A model generated the notes under the pieces. That model searched no databases, was not told where the DNA came from, and saw only the letters and a list, made by a program, of their open reading frames with translations. Below, in pieces: positions 1-8,554 of a DNA stretch of 64,000 bases. The DNA is from Ramlibacter tataouinensis (GTDB taxonomy: Bacteria; Pseudomonadota; Gammaproteobacteria; Burkholderiales; Burkholderiaceae_C). Every line of letters starts with the position of its first letter. The stretch's first letter is position 1. Made by a program: the position numbers and the translations under genes. The stretch covers positions 1,860,001 to 1,924,000 of the forward strand of contig NZ_CP010951.1 in assembly GCF_001580455.1 (NCBI RefSeq), read 5' to 3'.

Positions 1-1333
1 GGACACGCCGCCGATCCGGCGCGCGCGCGTCATGTTCAAGTTCCTGGAACTGCTCAACCGCCATCGCGACGACCTGGCACGGGCGATCACCGCCGAGCAC
101 GGCAAGGTGTTCACCGACGCCCAGGGCGAGGTCACGCGCGGCATCGACATCGTCGAGTTCGCCTGCGGCATCCCGCAGTTGCTCAAGGGCGACTACACCG
201 ACCAGGTGTCCACCGGCATCGACAACTGGACCATGCGCCAGCCGCTGGGCGTGGTGGCGGGCATCACGCCCTTCAACTTCCCGGTGATGGTGCCGATGTG
301 GATGTACCCGCTGGCGATCGCCGCCGGCAACTGCTTCGTGCTCAAGCCCAGCCCGCTCGACCCCACGCCTTCGATCATGATGGCCGAGCTGCTCAAGCAG
401 GCCGGCCTGCCGGACGGCGTGTTCAACGTGGTGCAGGGCGACAAGGACGCGGTGGACGCGCTGCTGGAGCACCCCGATGTGAAGGCGCTCTCCTTCGTCG
501 GCTCCACCCCGATTGCGCAGAAGATCTACGAGACCGGCGCCAGGCACGGCAAGCGCGTGCAGGCGCTGGGCGGCGCCAAGAACCACATGGTGGTGATGCC
601 CGACGCCGACATGGACCAGGCAGTGGATGCGCTGATCGGCTCGGCCTTCGGCTCCGCCGGCGAGCGCTGCATGGCGATCTCGCTGGGCATCCTGGTCGGG
701 GAAGCGGCCGACAAGGTCATGGACAAGCTGGCCGAGCGCACCCGGTCGCTGAAGGTGAAGAACGGCACCGAACTGGACGCCGAGATGGGCCCCATCGTCA
801 GCAGCGCGGCGCACCAGCGCATCACCGGCTACATCGCGCAGGGCCAGAACGAAGGCGCGAAGCTGGTGGTGGACGGCCGCCAGTTCGCCGCCGCCAAGGC
901 CGGCGCCGGCTGCGACAACGGCTTCTGGATCGGCGGCACGCTGTTCGACAACGTTACGCCCGAGATGAAGATCTACCAGGAAGAGATTTTCGGCCCGGTG
1001 CTGGGGTGCGTGCGGGTGAAGGACCTGGCCGAAGCGGTGCACCTGATCAACACGCACGAGTACGGCAACGGCGTGTCCTGCTTCACGCGCGACGGCAACG
1101 TGGCGCGCGAGTTCTCGCGCCGCGTTCAGGTCGGGATGGTGGGCATCAACGTGCCGATCCCGGTGCCCATGGCCTGGCACGGCTTCGGCGGCTGGAAGCG
1201 CAGCCTGTTCGGCGACATGCACGCCTATGGCGAGGAAGGTGTGCGCTTCTACACCAAGCAGAAGTCCATCATGCAGCGCTGGCCGGAAAGCATCGCCAAG
1301 GGCGCCGAGTTCGTGATGCCTACTGCGAAGTAG
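1..1333 (+). CDS. mmsA: Methylmalonate-semialdehyde dehydrogenase, 5' end missing
   Basis: CoA-acylating aldehyde dehydrogenase that converts (methyl)malonate semialdehyde to propionyl- or acetyl-CoA, typically in valine, inositol or beta-alanine breakdown. The frame is open from base 2 and reads PPIRRARVMFKFLELL, an internal part of this family, so the true start lies before the window; the ATG at 32 is internal. About 443 codons are visible of a usual length near 500. The cofactor-binding part (ITPFNFPVMVPMWM), the FVGSTPIA loop and the catalytic Cys in GERCMA are present. The segment GGAKNHMVVMPDAD is typical of MmsA rather than of generic aldehyde dehydrogenases. It is followed after a 72-bp gap by a GMC oxidoreductase on the same strand. 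Confidence 0.93.
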   Translation, partial: DTPPIRRARVMFKFLELLNRHRDDLARAITAEHGKVFTDAQGEVTRGIDIVEFACGIPQLLKGDYTDQVSTGIDNWTMRQPLGVVAGITPFNFPVMVPMWMYPLAIAAGNCFVLKPSPLDPTPSIMMAELLKQAGLPDGVFNVVQGDKDAVDALLEHPDVKALSFVGSTPIAQKIYETGARHGKRVQALGGAKNHMVVMPDADMDQAVDALIGSAFGSAGERCMAISLGILVGEAADKVMDKLAERTRSLKVKNGTELDAEMGPIVSSAAHQRITGYIAQGQNEGAKLVVDGRQFAAAKAGAGCDNGFWIGGTLFDNVTPEMKIYQEEIFGPVLGCVRVKDLAEAVHLINTHEYGNGVSCFTRDGNVAREFSRRVQVGMVGINVPIPVPMAWHGFGGWKRSLFGDMHAYGEEGVRFYTKQKSIMQRWPESIAKGAEFVMPTAK

Positions 1334-1345
1334 TGAGCGCCCGAT

Positions 1346-1374
1346 CCCTCACGGGGAGAGGGCGGGGGTGAGGG
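1346..1374. repeat. Short inverted repeat after mmsA
   Basis: The arms CCCTCAC (1346-1352) and GTGAGGG (1368-1374) flank a purine-rich GGGGAGAGGGCGGGG core, 13 nt after the mmsA stop. It resembles dispersed G-rich intergenic repeats of Burkholderiales. There is no U-run, so it is not a classical terminator. Family membership cannot be tested from one copy. Confidence 0.4.
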
Positions 1375-1405
1375 GCACAATGCCGCGGAGGAGACCAGAA
1401 GGACA

Positions 1406-3043
1406 ATGAGCGACACCGATTTCGACTACGTGATCATCGGCGCCGGCACCGCCGGCTGCCTGCTGGCCAACCGGCTGTCGGCCGATCCCCAGCGCCGCGT
1501 GCTCCTGCTCGAGGCGGGCCGCCGGGACGACTACCACTGGATCCATATCCCGGTGGGCTACCTCTACTGCATCGGCAACCCGCGCACCGACTGGCTCTAC
1601 AGCACCGAGGCCGACGCCGGCCTGAACGGACGCTCGCTGCGCTATCCGCGCGGCAAGGCGCTGGGCGGCTGCTCCAGCATCAACGGCATGATCTACATGC
1701 GCGGCCAATCGCGTGACTACGACCAGTGGGCGCAGTCCACCGGGGACGCGAGCTGGACCTGGGACAACATCCTGCCCTTTTTCAAGAAGCACGAGGACTA
1801 CTACAAGGGCGCCGACGCGGTGCACGGCGCCGGTGGCGAGTGGCGGGTGGAGCGCCAGCGGCTGCGCTGGGACATCCTGGACGCCTTCGCCCAGGCCGCC
1901 CAGCAGGCCGGCATCCCCCACAGCGAGGACTTCAACCGCGGCGACAACGAAGGCGTGGGCTACTTCCAGGTCAACCAGAAGAACGGCTGGCGCTGGAACA
2001 CCGCCAAAGCCTTCCTGCGTCCGACCTGCTACGGCCGGCCGAACTTCGAAATGTGGACCTCGGCGCACGTGGTGCGGCTGCTGTTCGACCGGCTGGATGA
2101 CGGCACCCAGCGCTGCACCGGCGCGCAGGTCTGGGACGGTCAGCAACTGGTGACGGTGAACGCCGGGCGCGAGGTGCTGCTGTGCGCCGGCAGCATCGGC
2201 TCGCCGCAGCTGCTGCAGCTGTCGGGATTCGGACCGGCGGACCTGCTGGCGCGCTTCGGCCTGCCGGTGGTCCGGGACCTGCCGGGCGTGGGCGCCAACC
2301 TCCAGGACCACCTGCAGATCCGCGCCGTCTTCAAGGTCAAGGGCGTCAGCACGCTCAACACGCTGGCCAGCAGCTGGTGGGGCAAGGCCAAGATCGGCAT
2401 GGAATACGCCCTCAAGCGCTCCGGCCCGATGAGCATGGCGCCGTCACAGCTGGGCGCCTTCACGCGCAGCTCACCGGACATGCCCTACCCCAACATCGAG
2501 TACCACGTGCAGCCGCTGTCGCTCGATGCCTTCGGCGAGCCGCTGCATGCCTTCAACGCCTTCACCGCCAGCGTCTGCAACCTCAATCCCACCAGCCGCG
2601 GCTCGGTGCGCATCCGCAGCAACAAGTTCGAAGACGCGCCGCTGATCGCCCCCAACTACCTGAGCACGCCGGAAGACCGCAAGGTCGCGGCCGACTCGCT
2701 GCGCGTGACGCGCCGCATCGCGGCGCAGCCGGCGCTGTCGCGCTACGAGCCGGTCGAATGGCGGCCGGGCACGCAGTACCAGAGCGACGAGGAGCTGGCG
2801 CGGCTGGCCGGCGACATCGCCACCACCATCTTCCATCCGGTGGGCACCACCAAGATGGGCCGCGCCGACGACCCGATGGCCGTGCTGGACTCGCGCCTGC
2901 GCGTGCGCGGCACCGTGGGCCTGCGGGTGGTGGACGCGGGCGCCATGCCCACCATCACCAGCGGCAACACCAATTCGCCGGTGCTGATGATGGCCGAGCG
3001 CGCCGCCGAGTGGATCGTGCGGGATGCGTCCACGGCGGCCTGA
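1406..3043 (+). CDS. GMC-family FAD-dependent oxidoreductase (choline dehydrogenase-like)
   Basis: A 545-residue flavoprotein of the glucose-methanol-choline family, which oxidises primary alcohols to aldehydes. The N-terminal Rossmann motif DYVIIGAGTAGCLLANRLS binds FAD. The family signature around GGCSSINGMIYMRG and the second signature GSIGSPQLLQLSG are present. The C-terminal catalytic region carries HPVGTTKMG and the Asn-bearing NTNSPVLMMAERAAEWI. The length is normal. It could be called BetA by similarity, but no betaine genes are nearby and the substrate cannot be told from sequence. The neighbouring mmsA suggests a catabolic aldehyde-producing role (inference). An AGGAGA-type ribosome site lies about 14 nt before the ATG. 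Confidence 0.9.
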   Translation: MSDTDFDYVIIGAGTAGCLLANRLSADPQRRVLLLEAGRRDDYHWIHIPVGYLYCIGNPRTDWLYSTEADAGLNGRSLRYPRGKALGGCSSINGMIYMRGQSRDYDQWAQSTGDASWTWDNILPFFKKHEDYYKGADAVHGAGGEWRVERQRLRWDILDAFAQAAQQAGIPHSEDFNRGDNEGVGYFQVNQKNGWRWNTAKAFLRPTCYGRPNFEMWTSAHVVRLLFDRLDDGTQRCTGAQVWDGQQLVTVNAGREVLLCAGSIGSPQLLQLSGFGPADLLARFGLPVVRDLPGVGANLQDHLQIRAVFKVKGVSTLNTLASSWWGKAKIGMEYALKRSGPMSMAPSQLGAFTRSSPDMPYPNIEYHVQPLSLDAFGEPLHAFNAFTASVCNLNPTSRGSVRIRSNKFEDAPLIAPNYLSTPEDRKVAADSLRVTRRIAAQPALSRYEPVEWRPGTQYQSDEELARLAGDIATTIFHPVGTTKMGRADDPMAVLDSRLRVRGTVGLRVVDAGAMPTITSGNTNSPVLMMAERAAEWIVRDASTAA

Positions 3044-3061
3044 GCGCCTCTGGAAAAAGTC

Positions 3062-3550
3062 TTATCGGGTCCTTGCCGACCGGAAGCCTCGCAACGCCGC
3101 CCATCCCAGCCAGACAAAGACGGCAAGCATGAGCGCCTGCGTCACGGCGAACGGGGCCTCCTTTTGCGTCGGGGCCAATTGCGCGAGCGGCGGCGTCTTG
3201 GTGAAGAGTTGCACGACCAGCACGAAGACGTTGAGATAGAGCGCCGCCACGGCGGTGGTCACGTAGGCCGCCCGCCATCCGCCCTCCATTTGCTTCCAGT
3301 ACCGAGCCGCAAGACAGACGGCAAGCACGACGAGGGAGACCGCCCCCACGACGTGCGGCGGCGCAAGCTTCGTGAACGGGAAGCCGAACCCGGTCACGCT
3401 GGTGAGGATCGTCGTCGCGAGAAAGAAGGCGGTCCAGCCGTTCAGGCGTGCGCCGCCCATGAGCCCGCCGACGACAACGAGACCGGCGACGATGCCGAGG
3501 ACGCTGATCACGACATGGATCAAGGTGAACGTGGGCAGATCAAAAGTCAT
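3062..3550 (-). CDS. Small multi-pass membrane protein, unknown function
   Basis: A 162-residue hydrophobic protein with about five predicted membrane helices. The first is near residues 8-30 (LIHVVISVLGIVAGLVVVGG), followed by one around 37-52, one around 65-80, one near 95-112 and one at the C terminus near 137-152. There is no signal peptide beyond the first helix, and no recognised catalytic motif. An AGGGAGGTG ribosome site precedes the ATG. It is the last gene of a minus-strand run of uncharacterised envelope genes. It faces the GMC gene tail to tail with an 18-bp gap. I do not recognise the family. Confidence 0.75.
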   Translation of the reverse strand: MTFDLPTFTLIHVVISVLGIVAGLVVVGGLMGGARLNGWTAFFLATTILTSVTGFGFPFTKLAPPHVVGAVSLVVLAVCLAARYWKQMEGGWRAAYVTTAVAALYLNVFVLVVQLFTKTPPLAQLAPTQKEAPFAVTQALMLAVFVWLGWAALRGFRSARTR

Positions 3551-3591
3551 GACACCTCCCTCGGATGGGCCAGCGCTTACTTTACAAGGCT

Positions 3592-3789
3592 CTAGCGAAT
3601 GCCGCCAACATAGCGCGGCGCGTCGAGGTCCCTGGGCTTGCGCTTGTCCGGATCGAAGCCCGAGTCGCCCAAGCCCGTGTCCGGCAAGGTCGAGCTGCCC
3701 AAGCCATCCGCAGGTTCGGGCACCAGCGGCGCATCGCCGTGCGGCGCCGCATGCCGGTCCTTCAGCAGCGGGCCAGGCGCTCCCTGCAC
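3592..3789 (-). CDS. Possible small hypothetical protein (65 aa)
   Basis: A GTG-initiated ORF of 65 codons with a hydrophilic, Pro/Asp-rich product ending KPRDLDAPRYVGGIR. No domain is recognised. It lies 35 bp downstream of the barrel-like gene on the same strand. The Asp/Pro-rich composition with few Arg runs differs from the Arg-rich shadow frames here, which weakly favours a real gene. No strong ribosome site is seen before the GTG. Confidence 0.35.
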   Translation of the reverse strand: MQGAPGPLLKDRHAAPHGDAPLVPEPADGLGSSTLPDTGLGDSGFDPDKRKPRDLDAPRYVGGIR

Positions 3790-3824
3790 GCGGACCGGGC
3801 GCCCCGGGCCGGTGCCCGGCGCCT

Positions 3825-4640
3825 TCAGAAGATGCGGGTCAGCGACAGCGACAGGTCATCGATTCGCAGTTGCGGCTGGCGCACGGTGCCCACCGCGACG
3901 GCGTTGCGATACAAGGTCGCGGGCGCGCTGGCCGCCTGCCGCGTGCGGCTCCATTCGAGCGCCCAGCGCCACGCATCGGAGCTGGCCAGGCCAAGCCGCA
4001 GCAGCACCTCCTCGCGCCGGCCGCCGGTGAATGAGGACGCGTCGAAGGCGCCGCCGTAGTCAACCTGCAAGCGTTGCGCGATGCTGGCGCGCCAGGAGAG
4101 CTGCATGCTGGCCCGGCCGAAGGCCAGCGCCAGCACCGGGCTGCGCCAGGCCAGCCCCGGCAGCCACAGCGACGATGTTTCGGTGAGGCCGCCCACCTGC
4201 GAGGTGCCCGCGATGGCGCGCCGGCTATCGAGCCAGGAAAGGGTCAGCGCGGGTTCGCCCCAGGCCGATGCGGGCAACGGCCGCCAGCCCACGCCGAGTT
4301 CCAGGTCGCGGTGCCGCGAGTCCGTCGACAGCGCAGCGCCTGACTGGGTCTGGCCCTGGTAGTCGAGCGGCGCCAGCGTCAGGGCCGCATTGACATCCAG
4401 CCCGCTCCACGGGGCGGCCGGCCGCGCCGCCGCCCGCAGGCGCGCCAGCGGCCCGCTCTCGCGCAGCAGGCGCGCGCCGGCGGCATCGTGCTCGGTCAGC
4501 GTGCGCTGTCCGAGCGCCGCGCCCAGTTCCAACTGCAGCGCGCCGGCCTCGCCGGATCGCGCCGGGCCTGCTGCCGCCAGCGCGCCGAGCGCGGCCAGCG
4601 CCGCGCAGGCCGTGCGCGACGCCCAAACTGCCCGCGCCAC
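3825..4640 (-). CDS. Predicted outer-membrane beta-barrel-like secreted protein
   Basis: A 271-residue protein with a GTG start 2 nt after the stop of the preceding lipoprotein gene, which implies co-translation. An N-terminal Sec signal is seen (a hydrophobic Ala-rich stretch about 10-26, then AGPARSGEA). The mature part has many alternating hydrophobic/polar stretches with paired aromatic residues. It ends in Phe (LSLTRIF), as outer-membrane beta-barrels do for BAM recognition. Cysteines are almost absent from the mature chain. I do not recognise a named family. Its position straight after two lipoproteins suggests that they act together at the outer membrane (inference). Confidence 0.65.
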   Translation of the reverse strand: MARAVWASRTACAALAALGALAAAGPARSGEAGALQLELGAALGQRTLTEHDAAGARLLRESGPLARLRAAARPAAPWSGLDVNAALTLAPLDYQGQTQSGAALSTDSRHRDLELGVGWRPLPASAWGEPALTLSWLDSRRAIAGTSQVGGLTETSSLWLPGLAWRSPVLALAFGRASMQLSWRASIAQRLQVDYGGAFDASSFTGGRREEVLLRLGLASSDAWRWALEWSRTRQAASAPATLYRNAVAVGTVRQPQLRIDDLSLSLTRIF

Positions 4641-4642
4641 GC

Positions 4643-5683
4643 TTACAGCAGCGCCTGCAGTTCGCTCAGGGTCGCGCTGCTCGACGACTCGTAGGTGCCG
4701 TCGCCGTTGCCGTCGACCTGCACCGAGAAGGTGTTGCTCGCGCTCACGGTCACCAGCAGCGCGGAGTTGCTGCCGACGATCTTCATGCTGCCGGCGGTGT
4801 AGGCGCCGGTCGAGGCATTGCTCACCAGCGGGGCCGGGGTGCTCAGGTCATAGCGCACCGTGCCCGTGCCGAGGCGGCTGTTGGTCGACTCGATGGTGGC
4901 GGTGACGTCCGTGCTCACGATCGTGCCCTGCCGGGTCATGGACTGGCGGTAGTTCTTCAGCGTGCCCTTGCGGGTGCCGAGCGAATTGGTGGTGGTGCTG
5001 CTGAGCGACGTGCCGCTCAGCACGGTCACGTCCGCGGTGGCGCTGCTGGCGGTCACGTCCAGCTGCAGGTCGCCGTCCGCGCGGTTGGTGACGCCGCCGC
5101 CCGCGATGCTGAACGCGTTCATCGTCATCGACATCACGATGTGGAAGGGATACACGTTGGCGTTGGCCATCGAGCCGCTGGTGATCTGCAGCGTCATGCT
5201 GCCCGACATCGTCTGCAGCACGCCGTCGACCGTCTCCCGGCAGTTCGTGGCGCCCAGCGTCACGTTGTCGCCCGCCACCAGCGCATCGCCGCCCGAGACA
5301 TTGCCACTGATGGTCAGCGTGCCGCCGCCGGAGCAGGGGATGGATTCATTGATCGCCACGCCGGTGGCCAGCGGCGTCTGGGCCGGCACCAGCGATGCGA
5401 GCTTGCGGGCCGCGGCGGCCAGTTGCAGCGTAGCCGACGGCGCGCCGGCGCCTTCGACCTGCACCCCGGTCGCCAGCGAGGCGCCGGCTTCGGCCGCCGG
5501 GTTGCCGGCGGCGTTCTCCAGCGCATCGGCCGCGACGGCCTTCGAGTTGGCGCTGGTCATCGTGAGCGCCGCAGGCGCGGGCGCGGGCGCCGGCGCCGGG
5601 TTGGACCCGCCACCGCCGCCGCCGCAACCGGCCAGGGTCAGGGCGAAAAGGGCCGGCACCACCGACATCGGAATCTTGGACAT
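4643..5683 (-). CDS. Poly-Gly lipoprotein B, unknown family, paralogue of the next gene upstream
   Basis: A 346-residue lipoprotein. I chose the start at 5683 because it gives a textbook signal (MSKIPMSVVPALFALTLAGC) and an AAGGGAG ribosome site 6 nt upstream. The longer frame adds 27 unlikely residues. The lipobox Cys is followed by a run of Gly, then a Pro-Ala linker. The mature part has two Cys in IPCSGGGTLT and LGATNCRETVDG, likely a disulfide. The C terminus has DGNGDGTYES, like a single calcium-binding DxNxDG loop, and ends TLSELQALL. It aligns along its whole length with the neighbour at 5836-6885. Function is unknown; outer-membrane or periplasmic anchoring is predicted. Confidence 0.8.
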   Translation of the reverse strand: MSKIPMSVVPALFALTLAGCGGGGGGSNPAPAPAPAPAALTMTSANSKAVAADALENAAGNPAAEAGASLATGVQVEGAGAPSATLQLAAAARKLASLVPAQTPLATGVAINESIPCSGGGTLTISGNVSGGDALVAGDNVTLGATNCRETVDGVLQTMSGSMTLQITSGSMANANVYPFHIVMSMTMNAFSIAGGGVTNRADGDLQLDVTASSATADVTVLSGTSLSSTTTNSLGTRKGTLKNYRQSMTRQGTIVSTDVTATIESTNSRLGTGTVRYDLSTPAPLVSNASTGAYTAGSMKIVGSNSALLVTVSASNTFSVQVDGNGDGTYESSSSATLSELQALL

Positions 5684-5835
5684 GTTCACTCCCTTGCAAA
5701 ACGGAACCGATGAGCTTACCCCAGCAAAAGGGCAGGCAGGCAGGCCGCGCCCCGGCGGGCGCATGCAGCCTTGACGGGAGTCACAGGGAGCGAGCGTCCG
5801 CGCAACAACAGGCGCGAGCGCGGGGCCGCGGGCGC

Positions 5836-6885
5836 CTAGAGCAGGCCCGAGAGTTCGGTCAGGTTGGTCGTGATGGTCCTGTCGGCGCTGCCGTCACCGT
5901 TCTCGTCCAGCAGGATCTGGGCGACGTTGTTGACGGTGAAGGTGAGAGTGAACTGCGCGCCCCGGGCGCCCACCACCCTCAAGGTGCCTGCGGCGACCAC
6001 GCCGGCGAGGGGATCCCAAACGACCGCGGCCGGCGTGCTGACCATGTAGGTGCTGGCCGTCGTTCCCAGTTGCGGGCTGTTGGTTTCGATCGTGCCTGAC
6101 AGCGTTGCGGTGGCCACCGTGCCGCTGATGGCCAGGCCCTGCGCGTAGTCGCGCAGGACGGTGTTGCGAGTGGCGCCGCCCGAGATCGTTTCCCGCGTGG
6201 CCAGCGACTGGCCCGTGGCCAGCAGCGTCTGCGAGCTCACCGACGTGGCGCTCCAGTCGATGCGGGCGTCGCCGTTCGAGACGGCCAGGCTGCTGCCGGC
6301 CTGCACCGACAGGTTGGTGACCGTGCTCTGCATCACCACATGGAAAGGCAGCGTATCGGTCAGCGTTCCGTTGATGATCTCGATCGCGACCTGGCCGTTG
6401 AACGTCAGCACGACGCCGGCCTGGTTGATCCGGCAATTGTGGTGGGTGACGGTCAGCGTGTCGCCGGCGACCACCGCCGCAGTGCTCGCCACGTTGCCGG
6501 TCACCGTGAGGCTGCCGCCGGCGGGACAGGCCGTCGTCCGGTCGATCGCCACCCCCACGGGCAGTTGCGCTCCGGCGATCGATGCCGCCCCCAGCCGCGC
6601 CGCGGTGGTCAGGGCCTGCAAGGCCCCGGTGCCGCCCAGCGCCGCCAGATCGACCTGGACGCCCAGCGGCAGTCCGGTCGCCCGCGTGGCCGCGGCCTTC
6701 ATGACGTTGTCCAGTGCATTCGCGGCGACCGGCTTGGCACTCGACTCGGTGATCGCCACCAGCGGGGTCGCCGCGCTCACCTGCCCGCCGCCCGTGCCAT
6801 TGGTGCCGCCGCTGCCGCCCCCGCCGCCGCAGGATGCGGCGAGAAGCGCACAAACGAATGAAGCCGCCGTAAGACGAAAGCTCAT
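5836..6885 (-). CDS. Poly-Gly lipoprotein A, unknown family, tandem paralogue
   Basis: A 349-residue lipoprotein starting at 6885 (MSFRLTAASFVCALLAASC, lipobox ending ..AASC) with an AAGGGAG ribosome site. The open frame continues far upstream but has no credible start there. After the Cys come a GGGGGSGG run, then a domain matching lipoprotein B: an S-AKPVAANALDN block, a conserved Cys pair (TACPAGGSLTVTGNV and HHNCRINQAG), the segment FHVVMQSTVTN, and a terminal DENGDGSADRT calcium-loop-like motif before LTELSGLL. It is the first gene of the probable A-B-barrel operon. A -10-like TATATT lies about 45 nt upstream of the start. No named domain is recognised. Confidence 0.8.
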   Translation of the reverse strand: MSFRLTAASFVCALLAASCGGGGGSGGTNGTGGGQVSAATPLVAITESSAKPVAANALDNVMKAAATRATGLPLGVQVDLAALGGTGALQALTTAARLGAASIAGAQLPVGVAIDRTTACPAGGSLTVTGNVASTAAVVAGDTLTVTHHNCRINQAGVVLTFNGQVAIEIINGTLTDTLPFHVVMQSTVTNLSVQAGSSLAVSNGDARIDWSATSVSSQTLLATGQSLATRETISGGATRNTVLRDYAQGLAISGTVATATLSGTIETNSPQLGTTASTYMVSTPAAVVWDPLAGVVAAGTLRVVGARGAQFTLTFTVNNVAQILLDENGDGSADRTITTNLTELSGLL

Positions 6886-7125
6886 CGATACTCCCTTCGT
6901 TTCGCAGGTGAATGCCTGAGATTGAGCCAATATAGACCACCCGTCCGCGCCCGTGGGGCCGGCGGCGGCGCAGGCCGCGGGAAAATCCCGATGCACCGCC
7001 GCGGGGCGGCGAGGTAGAGTTGCCGCACTCGTAGGCGCGCCTCGCAGGCCGCAAGCGCGAGGGACCGAGGAGACAAGCTCAGAATCAGAATTAATGCAAA
7101 GGCGTCCCGCGAGACGCCCCTGGAC

Positions 7126-7151
7126 AAGGCGCCATTCGTGGCGCCTTTTTT
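7126..7151 (+). terminator. Intrinsic terminator upstream of the TSUP gene
   Basis: A perfect 9-bp stem AAGGCGCCA (7126-7134) / TGGCGCCTT (7139-7147) with a TTCG tetraloop, followed by T-run to 7151. It acts on the plus strand only. A second hairpin, GGCGTC/GACGCC, lies at 7101-7118. No plus-strand gene ends before it, so the transcript it closes is unexplained and a small RNA is possible. The rest of 6886-7172 holds the lipoprotein A promoter region and nothing else I can name. Confidence 0.75.
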
Positions 7152-7172
7152 GTTTTGGGACAATGCCGGGCG

Positions 7173-7924
7173 ATGGATCTGCTGCTGGTCTCGCTCGCGT
7201 CGCTGTTGGCTGGTTTCGTGGACGCGATCGTCGGTGGCGGCGGACTGGTGCTGGTGCCCGCGCTGTTCGCCGCGTTCCCCGGCACGCACCCGGCGACCCT
7301 GTTCGGCACCAACAAGGCCGCGGCGATCTGGGGCACCGGGATCGCCGCGGTGCAGTACAGCCGGCGCGTGCGCCTGCCCTGGCATGCCCTGCTGCCGGCG
7401 CGGGGTTTGCCGGCGCGCTGGCCGGGGCATGGGCCGTGACGGTGATCTCGCCGGAGTTCCTGCGCAAGCTGTTGCCCCTGGTGCTGCTGGCCGTGCTCGC
7501 CTACACGCTGGCCAAGAAGCACCTCGGACGCGATCACCAGCCGCGCTTTACCGGCGCCCGCGAAACCGCCGCCGCCGGCAGCGCCGGGCTGGTGATCGGC
7601 TTCTACGACGGCTTTTTCGGTCCGGGCACGGGCAGCTTCCTGGTCTTCATCTTCGTGCGCTGGCTCGGCTACGACTTCATGCATGCCTCGGCCAGCGCCA
7701 AGCTGGTCAACACCGCCACCAACCTGTCGGCCCTCATCCTGTTCTCGCTCAAGGGCCATGTCTGGTGGCACTACGCGCTCGCGCTCGCGCTGGCCAACGT
7801 GATCGGCAGCCTGCTCGGCACGCGCCTGGCGCTCAAGCACGGAGCGGGCTTCGTGCGTGGCGCCTTCATCGCCGTGGTCGGCGCGCTGATCATCAAGACC
7901 GGCTACGACGCTTTCGGCCGCTAA
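7173..7924 (+). pseudogene. TSUP (TauE/SafE) family permease, frameshifted
   Basis: A membrane permease of the sulfite-exporter TauE/SafE superfamily. The first frame (from MDLLLVSLASLLAGFVDAIVGGGG) carries the family's first signature, then NKAAAIWGTG, and runs to about 7400. The second signature half (GFYDGFFGPGTGSFLVF) and the C-terminal helices follow in another frame up to 7924. The total, 752 nt, is one base short of a whole frame. Adding a single base in the CCGGCGCGGGG stretch near 7395-7405 would restore one ~250-residue protein (..WHALLPAAGFAGALAGAWAV..). Either the gene is broken or the G/C-rich run contains a sequencing error. Both halves are otherwise well preserved, which favours a recent event or an error. 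Confidence 0.8.
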
Positions 7925-7959
7925 CCCCGGGCGCCGCGCCCGCGTCCGATAATGCGCCC

Positions 7960-8502
7960 ATGGACGACATCGTGCGCCAGGCCATGGCCAAGTGGCCCAA
8001 CGTGCCCCACTGCTACGGCTGGCTGGGGCTGGACGGGCGCGGCAACTGGTACATGCGCGACGACCGCGCGCAGGCCGCCGGGCCGTTTCCGCAAAGCAAG
8101 GGCTCGCTGCTGCGGCACGACAAGCTGATCGAGTTCATCCAGCGCAACTACGAGCACGACGCGCAGGGCCAGTGGTACTTCCAGAACGGCCCGCAGCGGG
8201 TGTATGTGGAACTCGAGAGCACCCCCTACGTCTGGCGGGTGGATGCGAGCCACCAGGTCGCCTCGCACACCGGCCGCACCGCATCGGTCCGTGGCGCGGT
8301 GGTCGACGAGCAGGGCCACCTCTACCTCGACACCGACATCGGCTTCGGCATCGTGCACACGCTGGACATGGAAGCGGCGGCGGACGCCATCGAGCGCCGC
8401 GTGTGGCGCACCGAGGAGCTCGGCCTGGCGCAGCTGCCGGACAGGTTCGCCTACGTGCGCAGCCCCGCCGGGGCCCGCGAGAAAGAGCCCGCCGCGGGTT
8501 GA
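7960..8502 (+). CDS. Conserved beta-proteobacterial protein of unknown function
   Basis: A 180-residue soluble protein starting MDDIVRQAMAKWPNVPHCYGWLGL. It has a Trp/Tyr-rich N-terminal half (GWLGLDGRGNWYMRDD, WYFQNGPQRVYVEL) and a C-terminal half ending in an acidic helix. I recognise it as a conserved DUF-type protein of Burkholderiales (the DUF2944/DUF2946 range, exact number uncertain). The length looks complete. It follows the TSUP gene by 35 bp and is closed by a strong bidirectional terminator. No catalytic motif is evident. Confidence 0.75.
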   Translation: MDDIVRQAMAKWPNVPHCYGWLGLDGRGNWYMRDDRAQAAGPFPQSKGSLLRHDKLIEFIQRNYEHDAQGQWYFQNGPQRVYVELESTPYVWRVDASHQVASHTGRTASVRGAVVDEQGHLYLDTDIGFGIVHTLDMEAAADAIERRVWRTEELGLAQLPDRFAYVRSPAGAREKEPAAG

Positions 8503-8508
8503 GGCAAC

Positions 8509-8537
8509 AAAAAAGCCGGTCTGTCGACCGGCTTTTT
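8509..8537. terminator. Bidirectional intrinsic terminator between convergent genes
   Basis: A 12-bp perfect stem AAAAAGCCGGTC / GACCGGCTTTTT with a TGTC loop, A-rich on one side and T-rich on the other. It lies between the plus-strand gene ending at 8502 and the cytochrome gene ending at 8555, and should stop transcription from both sides. Confidence 0.92.
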
Positions 8538-8554
8538 GTTGGAGGCTGCGCCGC

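Noticed and set aside
1346..1374. G-rich repeat considered as the start of a CRISPR array
   Set aside because: Only one unit is present, with no spacer periodicity. No cas gene is in the window.
5836..7467. Long open frame that would extend lipoprotein A by nearly 200 residues
   Set aside because: The lipoprotein signal and ribosome site at 6885 are clear. The extension is Arg/Ala/Pro-rich, crosses a terminator hairpin and overlaps the TSUP gene.
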